From assembly GCA_022241785.1 (NCBI GenBank), contig JAKOMP010000006.1, positions 302 to 64,301 of the forward strand: a stretch of DNA of 64,000 bases. Direction: 5' to 3'. Numbering within the stretch: position 1 is the stretch's first letter; every line of letters begins with the position of its first letter. The DNA is from Cyanocohniella sp. LLY. Its GTDB lineage: Bacteria; Cyanobacteriota; Cyanobacteriia; Cyanobacteriales; Nostocaceae. Below the pieces are notes generated by a model, which was given only the letters and a program-made list of their open reading frames with translations, was not told where the DNA came from and made no database searches. Of this stretch, positions 1-8,914 are shown piece after piece. Both the position numbers and the translations under genes were made by a program.

Positions 1-1
1 G

Positions 2-97
2 GGTGTTAGCCAGCAAGGGGAGTTGAAGATCAAGGTGCATCTACCAATTAAAAGTTCTAGGCGGATGCTGACTCATCCGGATAAGCAGCAAAAATAA
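2..97 (+). CDS. C-terminal fragment of an upstream gene, possibly a histidine kinase
   Basis: An open frame runs in from the left edge and stops at TAA (95-97), giving 31 residues that include the stretch GELKIKVHLPI. A glycine-rich turn followed by a beta strand ending in LPI resembles the last strand of an HATPase_c domain, as in sensor histidine kinases. Only the tail is visible, so the family is a guess. The charged tail after it (SSRRMLTHPDKQQK) carries no further motif. Confidence 0.4.
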   Translation, partial: GVSQQGELKIKVHLPIKSSRRMLTHPDKQQK

Positions 98-203
98 TAG
101 CGACTGATACCAAGATAATTTGCGATACCTGCGGTAAGCTGTGCTAAATTTTCATGGATTTGACGCTCTCCTTGCTAGAAGTAAGGAGATTCACAACGTA
201 TCC

Positions 204-491
204 CTATGGATGGGACATCGGACACAGCCCCACAGCACCAGTCAACATTAATCCTGTTTGCAGTCGGCTATTGAGAATTCGCTCTATTCCAAAGCTCTCA
301 CCCAGATTAATAGCGATCGCAAATTGTGCAAGAGAATATTCAAGAATCTCCCCTAGTGTTAAGTAGTAGTGTGCCAAGCTGATTCCCGGCGACATTTTTC
401 TGCCACTAGAAAGTATAAGTGGATGAGAGGGAACCTGTGAAAAAGGATGTTCATAGTTGGCATCAAGATTTAGTATTTCTTTACTTGACAT
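204..491 (-). CDS. Hypothetical protein, 95 aa
   Basis: I do not recognise this family. The frame is open for 95 codons, starts at ATG with a GGTGAAAG-like sequence just upstream, and has a mixed composition (a hydrophobic middle with SLAQFAIAINLG, several Pro and His) rather than the repetitive look of a shadow. A 70-codon plus-strand ORF overlaps it and cannot also be real. The surrounding DNA (98-735) shows no other gene, RNA or repeat that I can support. It could be a small Nostocales-specific protein, a remnant, or a chance ORF. Confidence 0.35.
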   Translation of the reverse strand: MSSKEILNLDANYEHPFSQVPSHPLILSSGRKMSPGISLAHYYLTLGEILEYSLAQFAIAINLGESFGIERILNSRLQTGLMLTGAVGLCPMSHP

Positions 492-735
492 CTTTCACCG
501 CGCAACAATTAAGTGCCTAACTATTACTCTAGTAATAGGGATAAGACTTGAGTACTAGCAATATAAGAAACTAAAAACATGATTAACTTGTCATAATGAA
601 AAATGAGCATTAGTTGAGCGAGCGTGACCATCGAGTATAAAATTATGCTCACAATAGATGTCTAAACATCGAAAACAACCCTTTTGAACATTGTTTGAGC
701 ATTTATGCAAGCAGGATGGCTAGAACCCTTGATTT

Positions 736-3252
736 ATGGAGTTTAATCAGGAATTTCACATTTCCGTAACCCCAGTAGGGCAAAATGATTACCTGGTACG
801 GACAGAACGCGTTGCGCCTGGGGTGCCATTGGCAGAAGAACTGGTAACTTGGCCTGTAGCTGAGTGGTTGACATCTGCTGGACATTTAATGAATGATCCA
901 TTGAAAGCAGTGTTGCAAGGAGAAGCTATCGCCAGAAACTCTGTCAACCTAGTGGCATTGGGACAGCAATTTTATAATGCGCTGTTTCAAGGTACTCTGC
1001 GAGACAGTTGGATTACTGCTCAAGGTATTGCCCAGAATCACCAACAAGTACTGCGTTTACGTTTGGGTTTAAAAGACATCAGGTTAGCACGTCTGCCGTG
1101 GGAAGTTATGCACGCAGGCGATCGCCCACTGGCTACTGGCCCTTATGTGGCTTTTTCTCGCTACCAAAGCGGAATAATGGCTCCATCCCGGTTACCATCC
1201 AGAAACAGAGCAAACCCAACGGCAACTGGTGGTGTGAAAGTCTTGATGGTGCTGGCTTCCCCTCCTGATCAAGTCCGCCTCGATCTGCTCAAACAAGAAG
1301 CTATTAAACTACAAACTGAACTACAGCGTCAAACGCCAAGAGCCGACGAAAGTGGTCAGTATCTTCCAGAAATCGAACTCACCCTCCTAGATCAACCAGG
1401 GCGAGAAGAATTGACGCAAGCTTTAGAACAAGGAAGATACCAAGTTTTACATTACTCAGGTCATAGTAACTTAGGGCCGAACGGCGGAGAAATTTATCTT
1501 GTCAGCAGAAGAACTGGCTTAACAGAAACCCTCAGTGGCGATGATTTAGCAGGCTTGCTGGTCAATAATAATATTCAAATGGCAGTGTTTAACTCCTGTT
1601 GGGGTACATACACAGCTACATCAGATCCCGTAGGAGATATGACGGGTGAACGTAACCTGACAGAAAGTTTAGTCAGGCGCGGGATTAAAAGCGTTTTGGC
1701 TATGTCAGAACGTATTCCCGATGAAGTAGCATTAACACTGACACAGTTGTTTTACCGCAATCTCAGTCAAGGATATCCCATAGATTTATGCGTAAGCCGG
1801 GTACGTCAGGGATTAATTTCTGCTTATGGTTCCCCCCAATCCTACTGGGCATTACCGATTTTATATCTTCAACAAGATTTTGATGGTCTGTTGTCTCCAG
1901 ACACATCTTTAAGTGCAGAATCAATTAATGGATATAATCACAATCCCCCTGTGAAGGTAAACCCTACTGCTATGTACTTGGCAATGGTAGATGAGACAGA
2001 TATACCTTTACCAGTGGAAGAGATGATGCCCTCTGGCTTAGGTCATGATCTTTCAGGGATGGATTGGCTAGGGGAAGAGACATGGGGCGATCTAGTTGAT
2101 GAAATTGAGTATGATGATGATCCTAATTACGCAGAAGATTCAGCCCTAGTTTCAGATTTGTTTCGTCAGCTAGATAACCAAAAAGCAGCAAATAAGCGAT
2201 TTCCTGACAGTGAAGAATTTGTAGAACCAATTAGAGATGATGATTTTCCAGAAGAACAGACTTCCGAACAGATTATTCCCCTGAATAGACAAGTAAATTT
2301 GTGGGGAGACATCCCAGATAACATCACCGAAGCTACCCGCAATTTTCAACAAGAAACAGAGAATAATCCCCTCAGGCGATCGCAACCCCCATCAAGACTG
2401 CGGCCCCCAGATCGTTATCAACTCAGGCTATGGCCTGTGTTGGGTATTCTCGGAGCCATTGCGATCGCCTCCTTAATCGGCTGGGGTTGGTGGTGGCGAA
2501 ATCAGCAAGTATCAGTATTACGTGACATCCCACCCATTCCTACCCCATCTCTACCCGCCCCCGAACAGCCACCTATCGACATCAATGAAGCGCCCACGGG
2601 AATAGTCACCACCACAGCTATGGAAAAAATCAGCCAGGGAGACTTATCAGCTGGTTTAGAAGCGGTAGAAGTACTACTTAATCGGGGGATACTTCCTGCG
2701 GCTCTAGCTACTCTAGACTTAGTACCACCAAAGCAAGCAGATGATCCCAAAGTTAACTTTTTGCGGGGCCGATTAGCCTGGCAGTTTGTCCAGATAGGAG
2801 ATAAAAAATATAGTATTGATGATGCCCGTCGTTATTGGGAAAGTGCTGTTAAATCTGATCCAGATTCAGCTGCGTATACTAACGCTTTGGGTTTTGCCCA
2901 CTACGCAGAAGGCAATTTAAATCGAGCCAATGACTCTTGGTTCAGAGCTTTAAATTTAGCTCTCAACCAGCAAAATACGGCTTCTACTACACCAGTATCT
3001 TCTATACAAAAAACAATACCACAAGAAGCTTTAACTGCCTACGCTGGTTTAGCTCTGGGGCTATATAAATCTGCATATAATCAACCTGCTAATAATAAAC
3101 AAAGACAATATATTAATGAAGCCATCAAATTACGGCAAATGGTCATTAAGGATGATCCTGTAAATTTCCAAATCAATCAATTAAGTCAAAATTGGTTATG
3201 GACAGAACAGGCAATTAAAGATTGGCAATCACTCCTGCGGGCGGAGAGTTGA
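736..3252 (+). CDS. CHAT-domain protein with transmembrane segment and C-terminal TPR region
   Basis: This 838-residue protein has an N-terminal CHAT (caspase-HetF associated with TPRs) protease-like domain. The two catalytic motifs are visible: HYSGHS with His about 243 and FNSCWG with Cys about 288. A long acidic, probably disordered stretch (about 390-560) follows, then one membrane helix (about 565-585, WPVLGILGAIAIASLIGW) and a Pro-rich linker (PPIPTPSLPAPEQPP). The last 200 residues are helical and TPR-like, with the segment around DPDSAAYTNALGFAHYAEGN. This suggests a membrane-anchored protein with the CHAT domain on one face and the TPRs on the other. CHAT proteins are cysteine peptidases, including HetF of heterocyst formers; the substrate here is unknown. 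The ATG has no convincing Shine-Dalgarno. No partner gene is adjacent. Confidence 0.85.
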   Translation: MEFNQEFHISVTPVGQNDYLVRTERVAPGVPLAEELVTWPVAEWLTSAGHLMNDPLKAVLQGEAIARNSVNLVALGQQFYNALFQGTLRDSWITAQGIAQNHQQVLRLRLGLKDIRLARLPWEVMHAGDRPLATGPYVAFSRYQSGIMAPSRLPSRNRANPTATGGVKVLMVLASPPDQVRLDLLKQEAIKLQTELQRQTPRADESGQYLPEIELTLLDQPGREELTQALEQGRYQVLHYSGHSNLGPNGGEIYLVSRRTGLTETLSGDDLAGLLVNNNIQMAVFNSCWGTYTATSDPVGDMTGERNLTESLVRRGIKSVLAMSERIPDEVALTLTQLFYRNLSQGYPIDLCVSRVRQGLISAYGSPQSYWALPILYLQQDFDGLLSPDTSLSAESINGYNHNPPVKVNPTAMYLAMVDETDIPLPVEEMMPSGLGHDLSGMDWLGEETWGDLVDEIEYDDDPNYAEDSALVSDLFRQLDNQKAANKRFPDSEEFVEPIRDDDFPEEQTSEQIIPLNRQVNLWGDIPDNITEATRNFQQETENNPLRRSQPPSRLRPPDRYQLRLWPVLGILGAIAIASLIGWGWWWRNQQVSVLRDIPPIPTPSLPAPEQPPIDINEAPTGIVTTTAMEKISQGDLSAGLEAVEVLLNRGILPAALATLDLVPPKQADDPKVNFLRGRLAWQFVQIGDKKYSIDDARRYWESAVKSDPDSAAYTNALGFAHYAEGNLNRANDSWFRALNLALNQQNTASTTPVSSIQKTIPQEALTAYAGLALGLYKSAYNQPANNKQRQYINEAIKLRQMVIKDDPVNFQINQLSQNWLWTEQAIKDWQSLLRAES

Positions 3253-3262
3253 GGGAAATGGG

Positions 3263-3329
3263 GAGATGAAGGAGATGAAGGAGATGAGGGAGATGGGGAG
3301 ATGGGGAAGATGAGGGAGATGAGGGAGAT
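3263..3329 (+). repeat. Purine-rich tandem repeat (GGAGATGAA-like)
   Basis: Imperfect copies of GGAGATGAAGGAGATG/GGGGAGATG follow each other just after the CHAT gene stop. A related C/T-rich tract lies at 42.2 kb. Such simple repeats are common between Nostocales genes and carry no coding potential. Confidence 0.75.
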
Positions 3330-3413
3330 AAAAACAAAGATGTTGGTACTCACTGAAAATCTTTCCCCCCTGCACCCTGCTCCCCTGGTCCCCTGCTTCT
3401 TCCCCAGTCCCCT

Positions 3414-3959
3414 CTACTGCAACTTTTCTAGTTGTGCCAAAACTTCTGTACTGTGAACAGATGGGTTGACTTTGACGAAAGTTTCACGCAGAATACCTTC
3501 TGGATCGATGATGAAACTGTGACGCATAGATACAAAACCGATCCAAGAACCATAAGCTTTACTTACCTCTCCTGTGGTATCAGCTAACAGAGGAAATTTT
3601 AGCCCCTCTGAATCACAAAATTCGGCATGAGAATCAATATCATCGGCACTTACACCAATAATCTGGGCATTTTTTTCGATGTATTTGGGTAAATCCTGCT
3701 GAAAACGACGAGCTTCAATGGTGCAACCAGAGGTGAAATCTTTGGGATAAAAATATAGTACTACCCACTGACCACGCAAGTCAGAGAGAGAAATTTTGCC
3801 ATTTCCAGTATTGGTTGGCAATGTAAACTCTGGTGCGGGCTGATTAAGTTGGGGGAGTTTGCCACCCAGAGCATGAGCATCGGGAGTAAGATGCAACCAA
3901 CTCATGACAGCAAAACAACTGGCAAATAATAAATTTAAAAAAGTGCGCCGAGAAATCAT
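3414..3959 (-). CDS. PrxQ/Bcp-type peroxiredoxin with N-terminal export or membrane signal
   Basis: A thiol peroxidase of the PrxQ (AhpC/TSA) family that reduces peroxides using thioredoxin-type donors. I start it at the internal ATG (MISRRTF, 181 aa) because that gives a clean signal: Arg-Arg, a hydrophobic stretch, then PDAHALGG; the RR with the following hydrophobic run could be a Tat or Sec signal into the thylakoid lumen or periplasm. The peroxidatic Cys is C79 in DFTSGCTIEARRF. The usual PrxQ resolving Cys five residues later is absent (Arg), but C115 in HAEFCDSEGL sits in the helix that carries the resolving Cys in the beta-type PrxQs. It lies 32 bp from sipA on the same strand. Confidence 0.88.
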   Translation of the reverse strand: MISRRTFLNLLFASCFAVMSWLHLTPDAHALGGKLPQLNQPAPEFTLPTNTGNGKISLSDLRGQWVVLYFYPKDFTSGCTIEARRFQQDLPKYIEKNAQIIGVSADDIDSHAEFCDSEGLKFPLLADTTGEVSKAYGSWIGFVSMRHSFIIDPEGILRETFVKVNPSVHSTEVLAQLEKLQ

Positions 3960-3991
3960 GGTGCAAACAAAAATTACAACTTTACACAAGT

Positions 3992-4264
3992 TTACAATTC
4001 TTGGTTACCTAACTCCTGTTTTGGTTCTACATGAGATTCTATTGGCGTATCTGTGCTTTCAATGTATTGGCTATCTAACAGAAAAGCTCCTTTAGTAAAA
4101 CGGATACCCCAATACCCACCAGGACGACGGTCAAGAACTATACCTTCTTCGCCAATGCTAATTACATCTGGAGGGCGTAGCATGGGCATAGGGTCTGCTG
4201 TTTTGACGTAGGGCGGTAGTGCTACGACTCGGACTGTACTACCAATAGTAAATTCTTGAGACAT
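3992..4264 (-). CDS. sipA: SipA-like small regulatory protein (DUF3148)
   Basis: A 90-residue protein with the sequence STVRVVALPPYVKTADPMPM and RRPGGYWGIRFTKGAFLLDSQY, which I recognise as the DUF3148 family named after SipA. SipA binds the histidine kinase NblS and modulates the high-light/NblS-RpaB response in Synechococcus. The fold is a small SH3-like beta barrel. The first 75 residues match the family core; the acidic/Pro tail (ESHVEPKQEL) is specific. It is followed on the same strand by the peroxiredoxin, so the two may be co-transcribed, which would fit a light/oxidative-stress link (inference). Confidence 0.8.
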   Translation of the reverse strand: MSQEFTIGSTVRVVALPPYVKTADPMPMLRPPDVISIGEEGIVLDRRPGGYWGIRFTKGAFLLDSQYIESTDTPIESHVEPKQELGNQEL

Positions 4265-4343
4265 TTTAAAAGCGCCAGGAGTTTTGATTAACTAATAACT
4301 TAAACTCCTAACTTTTACTAGGGGTTAGCCTAATTTTTTTATT

Positions 4344-4519
4344 GTAGGACTTACGCAACTGGCATATTATTTTAAGTTTGTAGTGAGGACTTTAGTCCTC
4401 TCTGCGAGACGCTCCGCGGTAAGCGCAGCTATGCCCGCAGGGCTTTACAAGATAAGGGCTTAAGCCCTTACTACAAGCAAAAAATTTTTATTTTTCGTGA
4501 CACTTGTGTAAGTCCTGTA
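4344..4519. mobile_element. MITE-like element with GGACTTAC terminal inverted repeats
   Basis: The ends TGTAGGACTTACGCAACT and CACTTGTGTAAGTCCTGTA are imperfect inverted repeats about 175 bp apart. Inside are two palindromes, GAGGACTTTAGTCCTC and AGGGCTTAAGCCCT, and the GC-rich string CTCTGCGAGACGCTCCGCG that recurs elsewhere in this window. There is no ORF. The stretch 4265-4724 between sipA and the next gene holds nothing else that I can identify. Confidence 0.6.
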
Positions 4520-4724
4520 TTGGATGTGTGGGAAATGGGAAAAGGAGAGGGGATGGCATGATTTCCCCTACTCCCATCTTCTGCAAGAAGTTTTGTAAAA
4601 AATTGAATAGAGTAAGTTGGCGTGTCAGTCCGGACTTTACTAATTTTTTTATACAGATTCAGATTCAGATGCTGTGATGAGATGGGCTGCTAGCTATACC
4701 CACCCCAGACTTGATAAATCGGGA

Positions 4725-5234
4725 TTACTGAGAATTGCGTTGCTGACGGCGCGATCGCATATTTTGTTGCATTTCTTGTAGTTGTTGCCGCTGTTGAGGG
4801 TTGAGGACGGCTAACATTTGTTGTTTAGATGTCTCACGAATTTGACGCATTTGAGTTTGTTGTTGTGGAGTCAGATTCAAGTTAGTCCAACCTTTCTGTG
4901 GACGCTGACCTTGACCTGCTTGGCGTTGACCTTGACCTGATTGGCGTTGCGCCTGACGTGCTTGTTGTGCAGCTGCCAATGTTGCTTTTTGTTCTGCGGT
5001 CAGAAGTGCCTCAATTTGGGACCGGGTATTGGTTTGAATCGTCTCCATTTGGGATTTTTGAGCATCCGTTAGTTCTAACCTTGACCAACCAGCACCTTTT
5101 TGACCTTTTTCAGGTCTGGCATTTTGTGCCAGTTGAGGTGAAAAGGATCTCATTTGTGCTTGAACAGCAAAAGGGGTTGCAGTTAAGGTGAGAGCAACTG
5201 CTCCAGCTAGTAGTGATAATGGCTTGAATTTCAT
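4725..5234 (-). CDS. Spy/CpxP-like periplasmic protein with two LTxxQ motifs
   Basis: A 169-residue exported protein. The signal peptide is clear (Lys-containing start, LLAGAVALTLTATPFAVQA, cleavage after VQA). The mature part has two similar helical segments with LTDAQKSQM and LTPQQQTQM, the LTxxQ signature of the Spy/CpxP family, separated by a Gln/Gly/Arg linker of near-repeats (QRQSGQGQRQAGQGQRPQ). Spy-type proteins are periplasmic chaperones or metal/stress sensors in proteobacteria. In cyanobacteria the function is unknown. The divergent kinase-regulator pair starts 245 bp to the right, so the two units share an intergenic region; whether they are linked is inference. Confidence 0.7.
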   Translation of the reverse strand: MKFKPLSLLAGAVALTLTATPFAVQAQMRSFSPQLAQNARPEKGQKGAGWSRLELTDAQKSQMETIQTNTRSQIEALLTAEQKATLAAAQQARQAQRQSGQGQRQAGQGQRPQKGWTNLNLTPQQQTQMRQIRETSKQQMLAVLNPQQRQQLQEMQQNMRSRRQQRNSQ

Positions 5235-5478
5235 CTAATTATCTCGTTTGGTTTCCTGGTTGGATGTCACCATCATAAGAAATCATTCATGGGAGCTACA
5301 TGAGGCGAAAGTCATGATTATACCCATGACTAAAGTCATGATCTAATTTTGAAAAATTTAACTTGTAATTACTGATCAAATACAGTAAAGATAGAAAATA
5401 TCTTTAATTGATTAAGTTTTCATTCAATTCACATCTTAATGATGCTAAAAATCTTTAAAAATCTAGAAATTGCCATAT

Positions 5479-6687
5479 ATGAGCCGTCCTATTCAAATTA
5501 ATAATCATCCTTTTCGGTTTCTGCTGTATTTAGAGTGGGTATTACTAGCGATCGCAGTTATCACAGCCGCGTTACCATCACCTTCACCACGGTTTACAAC
5601 TAAGGTTCCTGAACTGACTATTTTTAGTCTAGTTTTTTTTGGGTTAATGGGTTTGAGATTACCCACTGCTAACTATTTTAGTAAAATTTTTTATACAGCT
5701 ATTGAAATTTTTTTAATTACCACAACAGGATTCTTTGGGGGGAGAATTGCTAGGCTTTTTCCTTTTTTATATATTATTTTAGTAACTCGTAGTTGTTTGA
5801 TTTTTCAGTTACCTGGCCGTTTGGTAGTTACAAGTTTATCGTTTAGTTTATTTTTATTAACACTACGATATCGCTTACCTAGAGCTGTTTTACCACCACA
5901 TGCTCAAGAGCGATTGCGATTTTTTCCCCTCAGTTTAGCGTTGATATTCGGCTTAAGTTTAATTTTTATCTTGCTATTAATGAATACAGTAATCTCTGAA
6001 CGTCAAAGCCGCGAAAAATTAGCGATCGCTAACGAAAAACTGCGCCAATATGCTTTAAAAATTGAGAATCAGGCTACCCTTGAAGAACGCAATCGTATTG
6101 CTCGTGAAATCCATGATTCATTAGGACATTCTTTAACAGCTTTGAATTTACAATTAGAAACTGCCTTAAAACTGTGGACATCTAATCCAGACAAAGCTCA
6201 GACATTTTTAGCAAGAGCTAAAGAACTGGGGTCTAAATCACTCAACGATGTGCGTCAATCTGTTTCTACTATGCGTTCTCATCCTTTACAAGAGCAATCT
6301 TTAGAGCAGGCGATCACTATTCTTTTAGAAGATTTTTACCGCTCCAATGGGATATCACCAATTTGCCAAATAAATTTAGAATATTCTTTACCTGCTGACA
6401 TTATTATATCTATTTATCGGATTATCCAGGAATCTTTAACAAATATTTCTAAATATGCAGATGCATCGGAAGTAAAACTAAATTTAACTACAACTAAAAG
6501 TAGTTTTCGCTTGATAATTCAAGATAATGGTAAAGGTTTTTATGTTAAGCAAAATACGACTGGTTTTGGATTGCAAAGTATGCGCGATCGCACCTTAGCA
6601 TTAGGAGGAGAATTTAATATTAATAGTTCTCCTGGTTCTGGTTGTGAAATTATAGTTGATATTCCCTTGTTGAGATTGACACAATGA
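5479..6687 (+). CDS. Sensor histidine kinase, NarL/DegS type (HisKA_3)
   Basis: A 402-residue membrane kinase. The N-terminal half has about six hydrophobic segments ending near residue 175 ([20 protein letters not shown]), then a short coiled coil and the dimerisation/phosphoacceptor helix [20 protein letters not shown] with the H box typical of HisKA_3. The ATPase domain has the N box region ([15 protein letters not shown]) and G boxes ([17 protein letters not shown]). The ORF track starts at TTG; the ATG three codons in (MSRPIQI) is preferred. The stop overlaps the start of the regulator by 4 nt (ATGA), so the two form one translationally coupled operon. The stimulus is unknown; the absence of an extra sensor domain suggests membrane sensing. 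Confidence 0.9.
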   Translation: MSRPIQINNHPFRFLLYLEWVLLAIAVITAALPSPSPRFTTKVPELTIFSLVFFGLMGLRLPTANYFSKIFYTAIEIFLITTTGFFGGRIARLFPFLYIILVTRSCLIFQLPGRLVVTSLSFSLFLLTLRYRLPRAVLPPHAQERLRFFPLSLALIFGLSLIFILLLMNTVISERQSREKLAIANEKLRQYALKIENQATLEERNRIAREIHDSLGHSLTALNLQLETALKLWTSNPDKAQTFLARAKELGSKSLNDVRQSVSTMRSHPLQEQSLEQAITILLEDFYRSNGISPICQINLEYSLPADIIISIYRIIQESLTNISKYADASEVKLNLTTTKSSFRLIIQDNGKGFYVKQNTTGFGLQSMRDRTLALGGEFNINSSPGSGCEIIVDIPLLRLTQ

Positions 6688-7346
6688 TTAAAGTTTTACT
6701 GGTAGATGACCAAAATTTAATTCGTCAGGGATTAAAGGCATTATTAGAACTAGAAGCAGATTTAGAGATTATAGGTGAAGCAGAGAACGGTGAACAGGCA
6801 GTTGATTTGAGTACCCAGCTACAACCAGATGTGATATTAATGGATATTAGAATGCCCATTATGGATGGCGTAGCAGCTACACGAGCAATTCAAAAATCTT
6901 GTCCAGGAATCAAAATTTTAGTATTGACTACTTTTGATGATGATGAATATATAACCGCAGCTTTAAAAAATGGCGCAATGGGTTATTTATTAAAAGATAC
7001 ACCATCGGAAGAATTAGCTGTTGCTATTCGTGCAGTGCATAAGGGCTATACACAACTAGGCCCCGGAATTATCAAAAAACTGGTAACTCAATTTTCTCCA
7101 GTTACAGCAACCCAATTACCTCCTGTACCACCTAGTTTATCTGAACTTACTCCCAGAGAAAAAGAGGTATTACAGTTAATTGCTACAGGTGCTAATAACA
7201 GGGAAATTGCTCAACAATTATATATTTCTGAGGGAACTGTTAAAAATCATGTGACGAATATTTTAAATAGGTTAAATTTGCGCGATCGCACTCAAGCGGC
7301 TATTATTGCTAATACGTTTTTAGGATATTTAGAACAAAATAGTTAA
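6684..7346 (+). CDS. Response regulator, NarL/LuxR family
   Basis: A 220-residue DNA-binding regulator and partner of the kinase encoded directly upstream with ATGA overlap. The receiver domain shows [10 protein letters not shown], the phosphoacceptor in [10 protein letters not shown], the Thr in [11 protein letters not shown] and the Lys in [12 protein letters not shown] linker rich in Pro/Thr follows, then a LuxR-type helix-turn-helix ([36 protein letters not shown]). Output is presumably transcriptional; targets cannot be read from the sequence. Confidence 0.93.
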   Translation: MIKVLLVDDQNLIRQGLKALLELEADLEIIGEAENGEQAVDLSTQLQPDVILMDIRMPIMDGVAATRAIQKSCPGIKILVLTTFDDDEYITAALKNGAMGYLLKDTPSEELAVAIRAVHKGYTQLGPGIIKKLVTQFSPVTATQLPPVPPSLSELTPREKEVLQLIATGANNREIAQQLYISEGTVKNHVTNILNRLNLRDRTQAAIIANTFLGYLEQNS

Positions 7347-7399
7347 TAGTAATTTGTACTGTTTCACCACAGTTTAGATGCAGGCGATCGCCAAGTACA

Positions 7400-7825
7400 T
7401 CAATTAAATAATGCTAAACATTCATCTTTTAAAATCCCTCTTGTCACCTTGATATTTCTAAATGATTTAGCAATCACCTCTTCACAAGAAATATCAATTT
7501 GTGATTGATTGACCGAGACTAAATCTTGAATTGAAGCACCATAGATAATTTCCGATATTCCTGACCACACACAAGCAGTGGCACACATGGGACAAGGTTC
7601 ACCAGTTGTATATATGCTATAACCTTCGAGAGAGGGGCTTTTAAGTTTAGCTGTTAAACTACGAATAACATTGATTTCTGCATGGGCTGAGGGATCACAA
7701 TCTTGGTTCACAGTATTATGAGCTACAGCAACTACTTCGTTATTTTTAACAATTACTGCACCATAAGGCGCATCCCCTTTTTTAGCTGCTTCTAATGCTA
7801 GGCGCATAAAATATTCTTGGTTCAT
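7400..7825 (-). CDS. Zinc-dependent nucleoside/nucleobase deaminase
   Basis: A 141-residue member of the cytidine/deoxycytidylate deaminase superfamily. The zinc site is complete: HAEINVI supplies His and the catalytic Glu, and PCPMCATAC supplies two Cys. The N-terminus MRLALEAAKKGDAPYGAVIV fits the TadA/guanine-deaminase branch. The protein is close in length to TadA, but the sequence after the zinc site (WSGISEIIYGASIQDLVSV) looks more like the guanine deaminase/Blr3880-type group than tRNA-specific TadA, so substrate assignment stays open. It converges with the response regulator. Confidence 0.85.
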   Translation of the reverse strand: MNQEYFMRLALEAAKKGDAPYGAVIVKNNEVVAVAHNTVNQDCDPSAHAEINVIRSLTAKLKSPSLEGYSIYTTGEPCPMCATACVWSGISEIIYGASIQDLVSVNQSQIDISCEEVIAKSFRNIKVTRGILKDECLALFN

Positions 7826-7887
7826 CTGAATTAAGAACTTCTCCAGGATAAATGTTAATAATATAGCATTGCTACTGTGAGTTATCC

Positions 7888-8008
7888 GACTTTTCAGGTC
7901 ATGTAGAAAAGTCCAGGAAAAATCTAACTTCTAAATCAGGAATTCAAAGTCTCTCTCCTCGCAGGAGAGAGATTTAGAGAGAGGTTTTCCAGATACCGTG
8001 AAAAGTTA
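7888..8008. mobile_element. MITE-like repeat, copy A (short form)
   Basis: The left end GACTTTTCAGGTCATGTAGAAAAG and right end GGTTTTCCAGATACCGTGAAAAGTTA are inverted repeats. About 50 bases at the right end are identical to the copy at 54.5 kb, including the CTCTCTCC..GGAGAGAG hairpin. There is no coding capacity. It ends about 30 bp before the channel gene. Confidence 0.8.
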
Positions 8009-8036
8009 GGTGAGTTATGGGTAATATATTAGATTG

Positions 8037-8822
8037 ATGAATATGTTACTAAGCAGACAAGAAACAGAATTTTACCTAAAAGACCTAGAAACACCAACGG
8101 GTAAAGCGATTAATTTAACTCTTGCAGCTTTGGTGTTACTATCATCAGGAATTTTCGTGGCCGAAACTTATAATATTCCTGATGCTATTCGGTTCCAGTT
8201 AGATGTCATCGACACTATTATAGTGATAATTTTTGCTGGAGAATATGTACTACGTCTGTGGAGTTCAGAAAATAAATTTAAATATATTTTTAGCTTTTAC
8301 TCAATTATTGATTTAATAGCAATTTTGCCATTTTTTTTAGGAGCAGTTGATATCAGATTTATTCGCCTACTGCGATGGTTTAGGATTTTACGATTAATTA
8401 GGTTAATAGACAAAAAATTTTTATTTGGCACTATTACCACCGAAGATGGTGTGATTTTCGCACAAATTTTATTTACTTTATTTGCCATTATATTTGTTTA
8501 CTCTGGCTTAATTTATCAAGTCGAACATCCAGTTAATCCTCATGTTTTTGCCACTTTTTTAGATGCGTTTTATTTTTCTGTTGTCACCATGACAACTGTA
8601 GGATTTGGTGATGTGACACCAATTTCCGAATTAGGTCGTCTATTAACAGTATTAATGATTTTAACAGGTGTTGCTTTGATTCCTTGGCAAGTAGGAGATT
8701 TAATTAAACGATTAGTCAAAACTGCCAATCAGGTAGAAATTGTTTGTTCAGGTTGTGGCTTGAAGTTTCATGATGTGGATGCTGGGTTTTGTAAAAGATG
8801 TGGGGCTAAACTAGGTGAATAA
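8037..8822 (+). CDS. Voltage-gated-type potassium channel with C-terminal zinc ribbon
   Basis: A 261-residue, six-helix ion channel. The S4-like helix RFIRLLRWFRILRLIRLID carries regularly spaced arginines, and the pore loop has the K+ filter TMTTVGFGD followed by the last membrane helix. It therefore resembles KvAP/Kch-type bacterial channels. Unusually, the short cytoplasmic tail ends in a four-Cys zinc ribbon (CSGCGLKF... FCKRCGAKL) instead of RCK or cyclic-nucleotide domains. The track starts at TTG; the ATG next to it (MNMLLSRQE) is used here. The neighbouring MITE copy lies directly upstream and might supply part of the promoter (inference). Confidence 0.9.
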   Translation: MNMLLSRQETEFYLKDLETPTGKAINLTLAALVLLSSGIFVAETYNIPDAIRFQLDVIDTIIVIIFAGEYVLRLWSSENKFKYIFSFYSIIDLIAILPFFLGAVDIRFIRLLRWFRILRLIRLIDKKFLFGTITTEDGVIFAQILFTLFAIIFVYSGLIYQVEHPVNPHVFATFLDAFYFSVVTMTTVGFGDVTPISELGRLLTVLMILTGVALIPWQVGDLIKRLVKTANQVEIVCSGCGLKFHDVDAGFCKRCGAKLGE

Positions 8823-8838
8823 TCACTGCTATTTTAAG

Positions 8839-8887
8839 CTCCCCGATTTCTTGTAGACACCCGCAGAACCGGGTAGAAGTCGGGGAG
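8839..8887. terminator. Hairpin between convergent genes
   Basis: CTCCCCGA and TCGGGGAG form an 8-bp perfect stem with further pairing inside (ACCCGC..GCGGGT-like). It sits between the stops of the channel gene and the glycosyltransferase, as expected for a shared bidirectional terminator. No long U-tract is present. Confidence 0.55.
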
Positions 8888-8914
8888 ATGTATGTTGATA
8901 AATTGCCCCAATTT

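Noticed and set aside
154-366. 70-aa plus ORF
   Set aside because: It competes with the 95-aa minus ORF and shows no domain or start signal.
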